45,970 nucleotides of DNA from a virus: the IMG/VR virus record IMGVR_UViG_3300033148_001467, positions 1-45,970 of that record; one strand, given 5' to 3'. The notes beneath the pieces were generated by a model. It saw nothing but the letters and a program-made list of their open reading frames with translations, was not told the origin of the DNA and did not search any database. Numbering within the stretch: the first letter of the stretch is position 1; every line of letters begins with the position of its first letter. Position numbers and translations under genes: made by a program. This document shows, in pieces, positions 1 through 7,610 of this stretch.

Positions 1-2
1 CT

Positions 3-626
3 CTTGCAGGGGTTTGGTCACCCGTGAGTACTTCTTGGGGCTTTGCACTTACCCCCGAAACTGTGCAGAATGCAACCGCGACCTTCACAGTTTCAATACG
101 ACAAGGATCTGGCGCTGTGATAGACACAGCAACTTGGACTATACAAGTAATCCGCGCAACGCCAGGCGGTGGCGGTGGCGGACCAGGCGGCGGATGCTTC
201 GTGTATGGAACGCTAATGCGCATGGCAGACGGATTGCTCAAGGAAGTTCAAGATATTGTACCTGGTGATATAATGGAAGAAGGCGGCCGAGTTTATCAGC
301 AACAAATTGGCGATGCTTCGTTAGAAACTTGGTATGATGTCGATGGTGTGATTGTTACAGGTACACATACTATGTGCAAGGATGGAGTATGGATGCACGT
401 TGAAGATGCTGGCTATCCTAAAGCAGATGAAGATTCAGAAGTATATTATGTTGTTTCAAACTACAATCATAAGATGGTAACAGCAAACGGACAAAGGTTT
501 ACAGATTATTCAGAAGTAGAATATCAGTCTAGTGGTTGGGATGATTGGGTATTGCTGAAACTTAATGGCAAAGCCGATAATGAAACTATGCGTCAAGCAA
601 TCGAATCAACGCAGAGAAAAACTTAA
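3..626 (+). CDS. C-terminal part of a structural protein ending in a Hint domain (partial)
   Basis: The frame is open at the left edge of the window, so the gene starts upstream; a GTG at 24 is in frame but nothing marks it as the start. The first ~55 visible residues look like a beta-rich, Ig-like repeat of a virion protein. They are followed by a glycine/proline linker and then a Hint domain: nucleophile Cys (codon 195-197) in CFVYGTLM, then GD (DIVPGDIM), and a TxxH block-B motif in VTGTHTM. Hint domains (hedgehog, intein) catalyse an N-to-S acyl shift at this Cys. There is no intein C-terminal HN plus nucleophile and almost no C-extein, so this is more like a hedgehog-type self-cleaving tail than a splicing intein. 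Host protein identity (tail fibre or adhesin) is inferred only. Confidence 0.7.
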   Translation, partial: LAGVWSPVSTSWGFALTPETVQNATATFTVSIRQGSGAVIDTATWTIQVIRATPGGGGGGPGGGCFVYGTLMRMADGLLKEVQDIVPGDIMEEGGRVYQQQIGDASLETWYDVDGVIVTGTHTMCKDGVWMHVEDAGYPKADEDSEVYYVVSNYNHKMVTANGQRFTDYSEVEYQSSGWDDWVLLKLNGKADNETMRQAIESTQRKT

Positions 627-709
627 CGAAGTTCGTATTTGACTGCAGGGCGGGCTGCAATGTAAGTGATTGATTTTACAAAAAACAGGAAATAAAGTGA
701 CGAAATAGC

Positions 710-738
710 TTGACAAACCCCGCAAATTAGCGTATAGT
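710..738 (+). promoter_or_regulatory. sigma-70 promoter for the NMNAT-Nudix gene
   Basis: TTGACA at 710-715, 17 bp spacer, TATAGT at 733-738. A CTAAATA late-type box (749-756, GCTAAATA) lies just downstream, so the gene may be read both early and late. Confidence 0.75.
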
Positions 739-767
739 TATACTATAAGCTAAATAGTAGTGAACAA

Positions 768-830
768 ACAAAGAGGTGGACTCTTTGTAGTCTAAGAAAA
801 TCTTAGACAAAGACGATACGGAGGGTATCG
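768..830 (+). promoter_or_regulatory. three tandem hairpins in the 5' leader, the last presenting the Shine-Dalgarno in its loop
   Basis: Hairpin 1: 768-775 pairs with 781-788 (8 bp, loop GTGGA). Hairpin 2: 790-797 GTCTAAGA pairs with 801-808 TCTTAGAC (loop AAA). Hairpin 3: 814-819 CGATAC pairs with 825-830 GTATCG, and its 5-nt loop is exactly GGAGG (820-824), the ribosome binding site of the GTG start at 833. All stems are perfect Watson-Crick. A role in translational control or mRNA stability is inferred. Confidence 0.6.
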
Positions 831-832
831 AA

Positions 833-1894
833 GTGAGTACAAAAGAATATAATCTCGCCACATTCGTTGGCAGACTTGAGCCGCTACATAACGGCCACAT
901 TCCAAATATTGAAAAAGCATTAGAAATCGCTGACCATGTTCTGGTCATTGTCGGTTCAGCAAATCAACCCCGCACTCCGAGAAATCCGTTCACCCTAGAT
1001 GAACGTATTGAAATGATTAAAAATGTCTTCCCTGACGACCGCGTACAAGCTGTTGGCGTTGAAGATTATTACCCTGACGCACTATGGCTACAATCTGTTC
1101 AGACTGTAGTTCACAAACATCTAATCGAAAATAGCATTGACACGCAATCAGCTAAAGTCGCTATTCTCGGTCACGACAAAGATCACACAAGTTTTTATCT
1201 TGAGCAGTTTCCTACTTGGAAGTTCATTGAGATCGGACATCGCATTCGCTCTAAAGGCAGCAGGATACTTGACGCATCAGTTATTCGCGACCACTATTTC
1301 GATGGCGAGTTTGAAGAAATCATTCCTGATGTTCCGCCAGAAGTACTTGCATTTCTTGACAAGTTTTCAAAGACCCCTGAATACGATTTACTCGTAGAAG
1401 AACAAGAATATATTCATCGCTACAAAGAAGAATGGGCAGCAGCACCTTACCCACCAACTTTTGTAACGACTGATGCTGTTGTTGTTCAAAGTGGTCATGT
1501 ACTTTTAGTCAAAAGACGTTTTGCTCCAGGCAAAGGTCTTTGGGCATTGCCTGGTGGATTTGTCAATCAAAACGAACGTCTTGATGAATGTGTCATTCGC
1601 GAACTGCGCGAAGAAACTAGAGTGAAAGTTCCCGTAGCAGTCTTAGAGGGCAGCATCAAGCACAAGCACACGACAGTATTTGACGCGCCCAACAGAAGCT
1701 TGCGAGGACGCACAATTACAAACGCATTTCTTATTGATCTTAAACCACAGCCTAAACTTCCCAAAGTGAAGGGCTCGGACGATGCAGAATTTGCTGATTG
1801 GTTCCCACTAAACGTAGTTGACGCAATGGGAAGCATTCTTTTTGAAGATCACAAGCTAATCATCCAAACGATGGTTGCGAAGATCGAGGACTAA
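833..1894 (+). CDS. nadM: bifunctional NMN adenylyltransferase / Nudix hydrolase
   Basis: The 353-residue protein joins two catalytic domains. Residues ~8-175 are a nucleotidyltransferase with the GRLEPLHNGH signature (HxGH-type, residues 13-22) and an SxxxR-like DASVIRD motif near 148, as in NadM, which makes NAD+ from NMN and ATP. Residues ~205-350 are a Nudix domain with the box GGFVNQNERLDE...RELREE (241-261); the usual glycine after EEx is Arg263. NadM-Nudix fusions of this length are known in bacteria and in T4-like phages such as KVP40. The GTG start is chosen because GGAGG lies 8 nt upstream. Together with the NAMPT gene at 2408 it gives a complete nicotinamide-to-NAD+ route. Confidence 0.9.
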   Translation: MSTKEYNLATFVGRLEPLHNGHIPNIEKALEIADHVLVIVGSANQPRTPRNPFTLDERIEMIKNVFPDDRVQAVGVEDYYPDALWLQSVQTVVHKHLIENSIDTQSAKVAILGHDKDHTSFYLEQFPTWKFIEIGHRIRSKGSRILDASVIRDHYFDGEFEEIIPDVPPEVLAFLDKFSKTPEYDLLVEEQEYIHRYKEEWAAAPYPPTFVTTDAVVVQSGHVLLVKRRFAPGKGLWALPGGFVNQNERLDECVIRELREETRVKVPVAVLEGSIKHKHTTVFDAPNRSLRGRTITNAFLIDLKPQPKLPKVKGSDDAEFADWFPLNVVDAMGSILFEDHKLIIQTMVAKIED

Positions 1895-1895
1895 G

Positions 1896-2159
1896 ATGAA
1901 TAAAGGCGACACAGTATTTGTACTTACAAGAACGCAAAAGATTGCAGAAGGTATACTCGGTGATGAATCTACAGCACAAGGATTCTACACACGTTGGGGT
2001 TCAGGACATCGTGTTTATGTCAAATTCTACAGCGATGGTCACAGCGCGACAACTGTTCGAACCTTCAATGACGAAAACATTTTTAGCACGAAAGTAGCAG
2101 CAACAAAAGAAATATTCACACGAAGATTGCGATACCCGCAGTTCTTCAAAGCAGCATAA
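1896..2159 (+). CDS. hypothetical protein, 87 aa
   Basis: Starts with ATG one base after the TAA of the NMNAT gene, with GAGG just upstream inside that gene. The product is basic and polar, opens MNKGDTVFVLTRTQ and contains GxxxRVYVKF, a pattern compatible with a small beta-barrel. No family was recognised. The position between two NAD-salvage genes suggests co-transcription but not function. An in-frame ATG 7 codons earlier overlaps the previous gene and is less likely. Confidence 0.65.
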   Translation: MNKGDTVFVLTRTQKIAEGILGDESTAQGFYTRWGSGHRVYVKFYSDGHSATTVRTFNDENIFSTKVAATKEIFTRRLRYPQFFKAA

Positions 2160-2170
2160 AGGAGATGAAA

Positions 2171-2368
2171 ATGAGTAACTTAGAATTTATCGCAAAAGTA
2201 GCATATGAGGAGCGCATACATCGCTCACTACATGGAGTCAAACACGCTGAGCCGTATTTGGAAGTGTTGCGCAGAGCAGCACAGATAGGACACACGGAAG
2301 GCGCATTTGACGATGTAACATTCAACGAATATGGATTGGCTGAAGGCGGCCCATTCGTGAAACACTAA
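2171..2368 (+). CDS. hypothetical protein, 65 aa
   Basis: Small acidic to neutral protein (MSNLEFIAKVAYEERIHR...). GGAG at 2161-2164 is 6 nt from the ATG at 2171, preferred over the ATG at 2165 that nearly touches the GGAG. It lies in the same run as the NAD-salvage genes. It has no recognisable motif; the EERIHRSLHG and AQIGHTEG segments look helical. Confidence 0.6.
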   Translation: MSNLEFIAKVAYEERIHRSLHGVKHAEPYLEVLRRAAQIGHTEGAFDDVTFNEYGLAEGGPFVKH

Positions 2369-2407
2369 GTCCTGCATTGGAGCGGGCATAATTGTAAGGA
2401 GATTACA

Positions 2408-3916
2408 ATGAGCATTATACAAGAAATTAGAGATACATATGGCGTGGCTGGCGACACAGACAGCTACAAATTTTCACATCCTGCACAGTACCCAAAGGGA
2501 ACTGAACGGTTAATGAGTCACATCTTTAGCAGGGGCAGCGAACAGTTTAATGAAGTACAATGGTTCGGTTTACAGTTGGTTATCAAGGAGCATTTGCTTC
2601 GACAGTTGACGCACAAGCAAGTTGATAACATTATTGCCTTTCAGCGCGAACATTTGTTCGGCACTGAGATTGACGAACTGGAAGTTGCGCTTCGCGCAGT
2701 AGTTGACGATTACGATGGCTACATGCCATTGAAGATTCGCGCAATTCCAGAGGGCATGGTGATTCCTACGAAACAGTTGCTTGCAACAGTTGAGTCAGCA
2801 GTAGCAGATGAGCGAATCATTGCGCTAACAACGTACATGGAAACGCTGATTATGCGAGTATGGGCACCTACTACAGTCGCTACCACATCGTACCACATCA
2901 AAAAGATTATCTATGATGGTTTGTTGAAATCGGCTGACGATGCAGATGCAGAAATCGGATTCAAGCTACACGACTTCGGTTCTCGCGGTGTATCAAGCAT
3001 GGAAAGCGCAGCATTCAATGGCGCAGCACATCTTGTTAACTTCTTAGGAAGTGACACGACTGTAGGTATCATGGCAGCAAACATTGGCTACCATGAGAAA
3101 ATGGCTGGTTTTAGCATTCCTGCTACAGAGCATAGCACAACAACAGCGTTCGGGCGCGACGGCGAACCAGAGTTTATCGCACAGATGTTCGATAAATTTG
3201 CAAAGCCAGGCGCGATTTTCGCTACTGTAGCAGACAGCTACGATCCGAAACATTTCATTGATGTAATTGCACCGATGTTCAAAGATCGACTACGTGCTTC
3301 TGGCGCAACATGGGTGATTCGCCCCGACAGTGGCGATCCAGTGCTGACACCAGTAGCATTTGTTAAGCGATTGTCTAGAGTCTTTGGGTTCACGTACAAT
3401 AGCAAGGGCTACAAGGTTCTTGACGGAGTTCGCGTAATCCAGGGCGACGGCATCGACATCGAAGATGTTAGGCAGATTATTGACTTGCTTCTTGAGGATA
3501 ATTGGAGCATCAGCAACATCGCATTCGGAATGGGTGGAGGTCTGTTACAGAAGAACAACAGAGACACACTGAAGTTTGCAATGAAAGCTTGCGCACGATA
3601 CACAGATGGTGTTTGGATCGACATTTACAAAGATCCTACCATTTACGATGCAACTACTTGGGAGCCAATTAGCTCAAGCTTCAAGAAGTCTATGGCTGGT
3701 CGTTTGGAACTGATGTACAACGGCAAAGACCACAAGACTGTACGTGTAGAAGAAGTTGCAGCAATGATGTCTGCTGGCTACACACCAATGCTTGAGACAG
3801 TCTACGACAGTGGTAAGCTAATTCGTGATATGACATTTGCAGAAGTTCGTGAAAATGCGAAACTTCCAGCAGAGCGTATTAATATCGAAGTAGTAGAAGC
3901 AGTCGAGACTGTCTAA
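2408..3916 (+). CDS. nadV: nicotinamide phosphoribosyltransferase (NAMPT)
   Basis: At 502 residues it matches the usual NAMPT length. It makes NMN from nicotinamide and PRPP, the committed step of NAD+ salvage. Visible family features are the N-terminal DTDSYKFSHPAQYP motif, HDFGSRGVSSMESA near 190-203, PATEHSTTTAFG around 238-249, and the phosphate-binding RPDSGDP near 304, followed by GDGIDIEDV. The start ATG has AAGGAG about 8 nt upstream. NMN made here feeds the adenylyltransferase encoded at 833. Similar NAMPT/NMNAT pairs in other phages rebuild NAD+ during infection and can counter NAD+-depleting defences; that role here is inferred from family and linkage. Confidence 0.93.
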   Translation: MSIIQEIRDTYGVAGDTDSYKFSHPAQYPKGTERLMSHIFSRGSEQFNEVQWFGLQLVIKEHLLRQLTHKQVDNIIAFQREHLFGTEIDELEVALRAVVDDYDGYMPLKIRAIPEGMVIPTKQLLATVESAVADERIIALTTYMETLIMRVWAPTTVATTSYHIKKIIYDGLLKSADDADAEIGFKLHDFGSRGVSSMESAAFNGAAHLVNFLGSDTTVGIMAANIGYHEKMAGFSIPATEHSTTTAFGRDGEPEFIAQMFDKFAKPGAIFATVADSYDPKHFIDVIAPMFKDRLRASGATWVIRPDSGDPVLTPVAFVKRLSRVFGFTYNSKGYKVLDGVRVIQGDGIDIEDVRQIIDLLLEDNWSISNIAFGMGGGLLQKNNRDTLKFAMKACARYTDGVWIDIYKDPTIYDATTWEPISSSFKKSMAGRLELMYNGKDHKTVRVEEVAAMMSAGYTPMLETVYDSGKLIRDMTFAEVRENAKLPAERINIEVVEAVETV

Positions 3917-3922
3917 ACAGAT

Positions 3923-3947
3923 GGGTGGCGCGCATTGTGCGTCACCC
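3923..3947 (+). other. intergenic GC-rich hairpin
   Basis: GGGTGGCGCGC (3923-3933) pairs with GTGCGTCACCC (3937-3947), an 11-bp stem with two G-U pairs and a 3-nt loop. It lies directly after the NAMPT stop. No T tract follows, so it is more likely an mRNA-stability or processing element than an intrinsic terminator. Confidence 0.5.
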
Positions 3948-3965
3948 GTCAACTTGGAGAAAAAA

Positions 3966-4193
3966 ATGAAACTTTATGAATTAATCATCGAAGACATGAC
4001 TACGTTGGGTGCAATGGGAACAAGTCCTACCGTGACCGAACGTAAAATGTTTCTCGATCCAAACGATGCCCGCGCATACGCAGAGGCAGATTATGAGAAA
4101 GACATCAAATGGACTGCAACTGGCAGGGGAAACTGGACTAGTGGTGATCTTAGTTACGTAATGTACACGATTCACGTAAGGATGGTAGAATAA
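3966..4193 (+). CDS. hypothetical protein, 75 aa, with MKLYELIIED N-terminus
   Basis: ATG at 3966 follows GGAG (3956-3959). The N-terminal decapeptide MKLYELIIED resembles that of other small proteins in this window (11891, 12777, and reverse-strand 44735, 44923, 45267). It also resembles the T4 capsid-targeting peptide of internal head proteins. The rest (NDARAYAEADYEKDIKWTATGRGN) looks like an alpha/beta mini-domain with no identified family. The stop overlaps the next ATG (TAATG), so the two are translationally coupled. Confidence 0.65.
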   Translation: MKLYELIIEDMTTLGAMGTSPTVTERKMFLDPNDARAYAEADYEKDIKWTATGRGNWTSGDLSYVMYTIHVRMVE

Positions 4194-4453
4194 TGCAATT
4201 CACAAAAGAGCAAATGATTTGTAACGCAACGAACTGTAATGAAGAAGACACCAGTTTTATTGATTGCACAAGAGGCCCAATGTATGACCCACGCTTTTAT
4301 TGCGCGGAGCATATGTCAGCAGTAAAAGAACATGAGGCCAAACTTAGTCGAGAAGCTGCATTGTCTTATCAGCATAGTGTTGTTGCCCACCTTGAATTCA
4401 AACTTGAACAAGAGAAAATTAAGCTAGAAGGAATGGAGAGTAGAAGTGACTAA
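4193..4453 (+). CDS. small Cys/His protein, 86 aa, possibly zinc-binding
   Basis: The N-terminal half carries CNATNC, then DC and FYCAEH, giving Cys and His residues spaced as in a treble-clef or zinc ribbon-like fold. The C-terminal half is a predicted charged helix (AHLEFKLEQEKIKLEGMESR). The ATG overlaps the preceding stop by one base. The gene runs into the GTG of the radical SAM gene by 8 nt. Function is not recognised. Confidence 0.65.
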   Translation: MQFTKEQMICNATNCNEEDTSFIDCTRGPMYDPRFYCAEHMSAVKEHEAKLSREAALSYQHSVVAHLEFKLEQEKIKLEGMESRSD

Positions 4454-5390
4454 GCAATGGCGTAATGAACTGCTTCGCCCCGAATTTGAAAAGAATTGGG
4501 ATCGTTCTGCACCAAGTTTTGCGAACATTAACGTTCTCGGAAAGTGCAACGCGGATTGTTACTTTTGTCTTGGCAAAGACATTGATCCAATCTTTTCAAA
4601 CCAAAATCAAATGCGCGACCACTTTAGTACGTGGAAAAAGTTTGATGAATTTCTCGACACTTGCAAACAGCGCAACATTCCAAATATCTATCTCACTGGA
4701 CAAAACACAGATGCATTAATGTATCGGTATTTGGGTGAGATTCTAGATTACGTTCAAGGGCAAGGTTTTAAAATGGGATTACGTACCAATGGATTCCTCG
4801 CACCTAAGAAAATGGATGCGATAGCCAAGTGCATTGCCAATCCTGGGTTCTCAATCCATACGCGAGACTTTGATACCCAACAATTGATGATGGGCAAGTC
4901 ACCAATGCCAGATTGGGAGAAAATCTTAACTGAAGTGGATCATTGTCGTGTGTCTATCGTTGCAAGCAAATACAACGTAGCAGAGATACCCGAAATGCTC
5001 GAATGGTTGGGTAATTTCCCCTCTGTGCAGTATGTTCAAATACGTAGAATTTGCACAGACAGCCGCGAAGACTTTTTGATCGAAGATGCACTATGTTTTG
5101 ATCGCCTGTTAGTCGATGTTGTCAAAGAGCATACACAAGTGGGAGAATTCTACGCTGCACCAATTTATAGTATAGCTGGAAAAGACGTATGCTTCTGGCA
5201 GACAGTCAAAACTGACATTGACAGCGTAAACTACTTCACAGACGGAACGATCAGCGACGAGTATTTCGTGATCGAGGGCTACATGCGTGAATCTGAGAAT
5301 TTCCCGAAACTGAAGGGAATTCCAATCAATGCGCATGGCATGGGACTCGAGGGCTTCTGGCGAAAGCAACGGGCCACGGTCAATAGCTAA
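4446..5390 (+). CDS. radical SAM superfamily protein
   Basis: The protein has 314 residues. The canonical iron-sulfur motif CNADCYFC (Cys34, Cys38, Cys41; CxxxCxxC) sits in the first beta-alpha unit of a partial TIM barrel. Later features are IYLTGQNTD (where the GGE-type SAM motif would be), GLRTNGF and SIHTRDFD, typical of SPASM/MoaA-like relatives. A C-terminal region with few cysteines (one near residue 256) argues against a full SPASM auxiliary cluster. It starts with GTG at 4446 overlapping the upstream gene. The substrate cannot be told; linkage to NAD salvage may be incidental. Confidence 0.8.
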   Translation: MTKQWRNELLRPEFEKNWDRSAPSFANINVLGKCNADCYFCLGKDIDPIFSNQNQMRDHFSTWKKFDEFLDTCKQRNIPNIYLTGQNTDALMYRYLGEILDYVQGQGFKMGLRTNGFLAPKKMDAIAKCIANPGFSIHTRDFDTQQLMMGKSPMPDWEKILTEVDHCRVSIVASKYNVAEIPEMLEWLGNFPSVQYVQIRRICTDSREDFLIEDALCFDRLLVDVVKEHTQVGEFYAAPIYSIAGKDVCFWQTVKTDIDSVNYFTDGTISDEYFVIEGYMRESENFPKLKGIPINAHGMGLEGFWRKQRATVNS

Positions 5391-5423
5391 AGGGCGTATT
5401 TTATTTTGCCCCCTCGCAACCCC

Positions 5424-5563
5424 TTGATTTCCTTAGGGTTTTTCGACCCCAAATACAGGAAATTCTGTTATATACGCATATAATACCATGACCAAGCCCC
5501 GTTCCAATAAAGGGTGAAAAAACTTGTAAACCCATGAATTCCTTAGGAATTTAGGTTGCTCAA
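5424..5563 (+). promoter_or_regulatory. AT-rich leader with repeated TTGATNTCCTTA-type elements
   Basis: Two related elements lie upstream of the promoter at 5568: TTGATTTCCTTAGGG (about 5433) and ATGAATTCCTTAGGAATT (about 5534). The second contains the dyad AATTCC-TTA-GGAATT. The stretch from the second element to the -35 box aligns with the one upstream of 30902 over about 34 bp. It may be an operator or UP element shared by the two promoters. Nothing coding was seen here. Confidence 0.5.
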
Positions 5564-5567
5564 AAGC

Positions 5568-5596
5568 TTGACATTTCCCTGTTTTTCCCGTATAAT
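5568..5596 (+). promoter_or_regulatory. consensus sigma-70 promoter
   Basis: TTGACA 5568-5573, 17-bp spacer, TATAAT 5591-5596, 33 bp before the ATG at 5629. It is a perfect match to the consensus and probably drives the small-gene run from 5629 to about 8011. Confidence 0.85.
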
Positions 5597-5628
5597 TATA
5601 TTATACACTGAGAAAACGGAAACAATAA

Positions 5629-5865
5629 ATGGCAATTTTATCAGAAGCACAAATCAACATCGTTCGTGACCAGATCGTAGCAGATGGTGGCGAACTGCTT
5701 GGCGTAGACCAAGAAACCAAGACATTCACGTTTGCGTTCGCAGACGTTGAGAAAATGCTTGCACTCATTTCAGCGATTAAGGGCGACAAGATTTTGTCGC
5801 GTGTTACTCGCGTCAATTCTAAAGTTGTCGATGGTCGGAATATTCTGACTGTCGATCCGTCGTAA
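5629..5865 (+). CDS. hypothetical protein, 78 aa
   Basis: First gene behind the consensus promoter at 5568, so probably strongly and early expressed. The sequence MAILSEAQINIVRDQIVADGG...ALISAIKGDKILSRVTRVNSKVVDGRNILTVDPS suggests a compact alpha/beta fold with no Cys. No family was recognised. The ribosome binding site is weak (GGAAAC). Confidence 0.7.
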   Translation: MAILSEAQINIVRDQIVADGGELLGVDQETKTFTFAFADVEKMLALISAIKGDKILSRVTRVNSKVVDGRNILTVDPS

Positions 5866-5885
5866 TTTACCTGGAGCAAACCCAC

Positions 5886-6275
5886 ATGATGTTCAATAAA
5901 TCAAATCTGAAAACCATCCGCGCTGACATCGACGCTGCACTTGCAGTAGTTGAAAAGAAGCATGGCGTTTCGTTCAAGCTTGGAAATATTCGTTACACTG
6001 ATAACGATTTTCGTGGCAAGCTTGAGTGTTTTTCTGCGTCCGACAACAGCGGAAATGCTGTCAACATCGACAAGCAGAATTTCGAATCGAAAGCTTGGTT
6101 GGTTGGCGTTAAAAAGACTTCGTTTGGAAAACCGTTTACAGTTGGTCGTACGGCGTACACCATTTGTGGCATCAACACTCGCGCTAAAAAGTATCCGATC
6201 CAAGCAATGAATGCTCAGGGTCGGCGTTACAAGTTTTGCGTGAGCCAACTTCCTTCTAACCTTACCAATTCATAA
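5886..6275 (+). CDS. conserved T4-like phage hypothetical protein, 129 aa
   Basis: Basic protein opening MMFNKSNLKTIRADIDAALAVVEKKHGVSFKLGNIRY; this opening feels familiar from many T4-like genomes, where it is annotated without function. GGAG at 5873-5876 serves either ATG 5886 or ATG 5889. The C-terminal part (GRTAYTICGINTRAKKYPIQA) looks like a small beta-rich domain. Second gene of the 5629 run. Confidence 0.7.
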   Translation: MMFNKSNLKTIRADIDAALAVVEKKHGVSFKLGNIRYTDNDFRGKLECFSASDNSGNAVNIDKQNFESKAWLVGVKKTSFGKPFTVGRTAYTICGINTRAKKYPIQAMNAQGRRYKFCVSQLPSNLTNS

Positions 6276-6289
6276 AGCGAGTCACCCAC

Positions 6290-6778
6290 ATGACTATTAA
6301 TATCAAATCACAAGAAATACTTGATGCCTTCGAAGTCTATGACAATGCTGGCATCTATGACAAAACTAAACGCAATAACAAACTCTTGCGTTACATGATG
6401 GATCGCACGAAGATTCCATCTTTCAGATCATACAAGAAAGTTATTGTTGGTCAAAAGACCACAGGCCCCAAGGGCGATGACAGAGATATTGTTGAGAACG
6501 AGCAATTGAAGCGCGAGGACTTGACTACTGAGCAGTTGGCTGAGTTGGAACAAATGACTGAGTTGATGAATGGCGACATTGGTGGTCGTGACAACGTAGC
6601 TGAACTGAGAGAACTAATCTTGAAAGTTCCGCCAGTATTGCGAGAGCAACTTTTAATCATAGCTATTATGATCTATCTGCTCCGTCACAGAAACGCAGAA
6701 TTCGATAGTGAAACGAAAGCATTTGGTGAGTTTTACTACAATTTCAGAGATATTGTGTTAAGCACACATATCAAATAG
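6290..6778 (+). CDS. hypothetical protein, 162 aa
   Basis: N-terminal charged segment, a central acidic helical stretch (LTTEQLAELEQMTELMNGD), then a hydrophobic helix (LLIIAIMIYLL) that could be a membrane segment or a buried helix. It ends in TAG, one of only four TAG stops seen in this window. No family was recognised. Co-directional with its neighbours, 14 nt after the previous stop. Confidence 0.65.
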   Translation: MTINIKSQEILDAFEVYDNAGIYDKTKRNNKLLRYMMDRTKIPSFRSYKKVIVGQKTTGPKGDDRDIVENEQLKREDLTTEQLAELEQMTELMNGDIGGRDNVAELRELILKVPPVLREQLLIIAIMIYLLRHRNAEFDSETKAFGEFYYNFRDIVLSTHIK

Positions 6779-6789
6779 AGGCACGTAAC

Positions 6790-7056
6790 ATGAAGAATGT
6801 AAAAATCCACGACTACGCAGAAGATGGTGACACTGAGACATTTCAGGTCATCACTGGCGTAACTGCACAGGGCTGTGTCATTTCAGAACGCGAGTATGCG
6901 TATCAGGAAGAAGATACGCTGGACATTAAGACTGGCGTTGAAATCACCATGTCTGTCCCCTTGCTTGACACTGAGGCAGCAGCATTTGTCACACTTGAGG
7001 AATTGGCAGAAGAATCAAACATCACTGCCGACGATTTGAGTCTCGTAGACGAGTAA
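6790..7056 (+). CDS. acidic hypothetical protein, 88 aa
   Basis: Strongly acidic protein (KNVKIHDYAEDGDTETFQ...EELAEESNITADDLSLVDE) with a probable beta-rich first half. The stop codon overlaps the next ATG (TAATG). The function is unknown; small acidic early proteins in T4-likes often act on host enzymes, but nothing here shows that. Confidence 0.6.
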   Translation: MKNVKIHDYAEDGDTETFQVITGVTAQGCVISEREYAYQEEDTLDIKTGVEITMSVPLLDTEAAAFVTLEELAEESNITADDLSLVDE

Positions 7057-7610
7057 TGGCAACTCCGAAAGAACATCGACTTATACACGGTGCGTCAGGT
7101 CTGAACTTTGATCTGGCCGATGTGCGTGAAAGTTATGCGACTTGTGTGGAATTCGAACATCTTCCAGAATTAAAAACTGCGAAAGATCGTTGTGAGAAAA
7201 TTCTTGATGAAGTCGAGGGACAGAATTACAAATCTCTCTATGATTCAGCATGTTCAAGTGTTCAGGAAAAGGTTATTGAAATAGATAGATTGCAACGCGC
7301 AATCTTTGAAAGTCTTCCGCTTGAAAAAGCATTCGAAATCATTGATGCTGCACCAGTAGAGCATGGTCGAATGATTATTCGGGACGAGGAAGCAACCAAA
7401 CTCAAGCAAGAACTTGATGCTGCCCGCACAGTACGCGATAAAGTTGTTGCTAAAAATTCACGCGACGATGTAGTTGCATTTGCATACAGAGTTGTCGCAA
7501 TACAGGGGTCAGTAGATCAAGCGAAGAAAAAGCTGTACATGCATCTTCGCGCTAATCGTAAAAACTCAATGATCCCTGGTGGTCGTGACGTTAAACACAG
7601 AGACTTGTAA
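7056..7610 (+). CDS. hypothetical coiled-coil protein, 184 aa
   Basis: Largely helical and charged, with heptad-like stretches (LKTAKDRCEKILDEVEG, ATKLKQELDAARTVRDKVV). The C-terminus is basic. It is coupled by one-base overlaps to both neighbours (7056 and 7610). No catalytic motif or family was recognised. Confidence 0.65.
   Translation: MATPKEHRLIHGASGLNFDLADVRESYATCVEFEHLPELKTAKDRCEKILDEVEGQNYKSLYDSACSSVQEKVIEIDRLQRAIFESLPLEKAFEIIDAAPVEHGRMIIRDEEATKLKQELDAARTVRDKVVAKNSRDDVVAFAYRVVAIQGSVDQAKKKLYMHLRANRKNSMIPGGRDVKHRDL

Noticed and set aside
5391-5420. Intrinsic terminator after the radical SAM gene
   Set aside because: GGGC and GCCC flank a 12-nt AT loop, but the stem is only 4 bp and no T tract follows.
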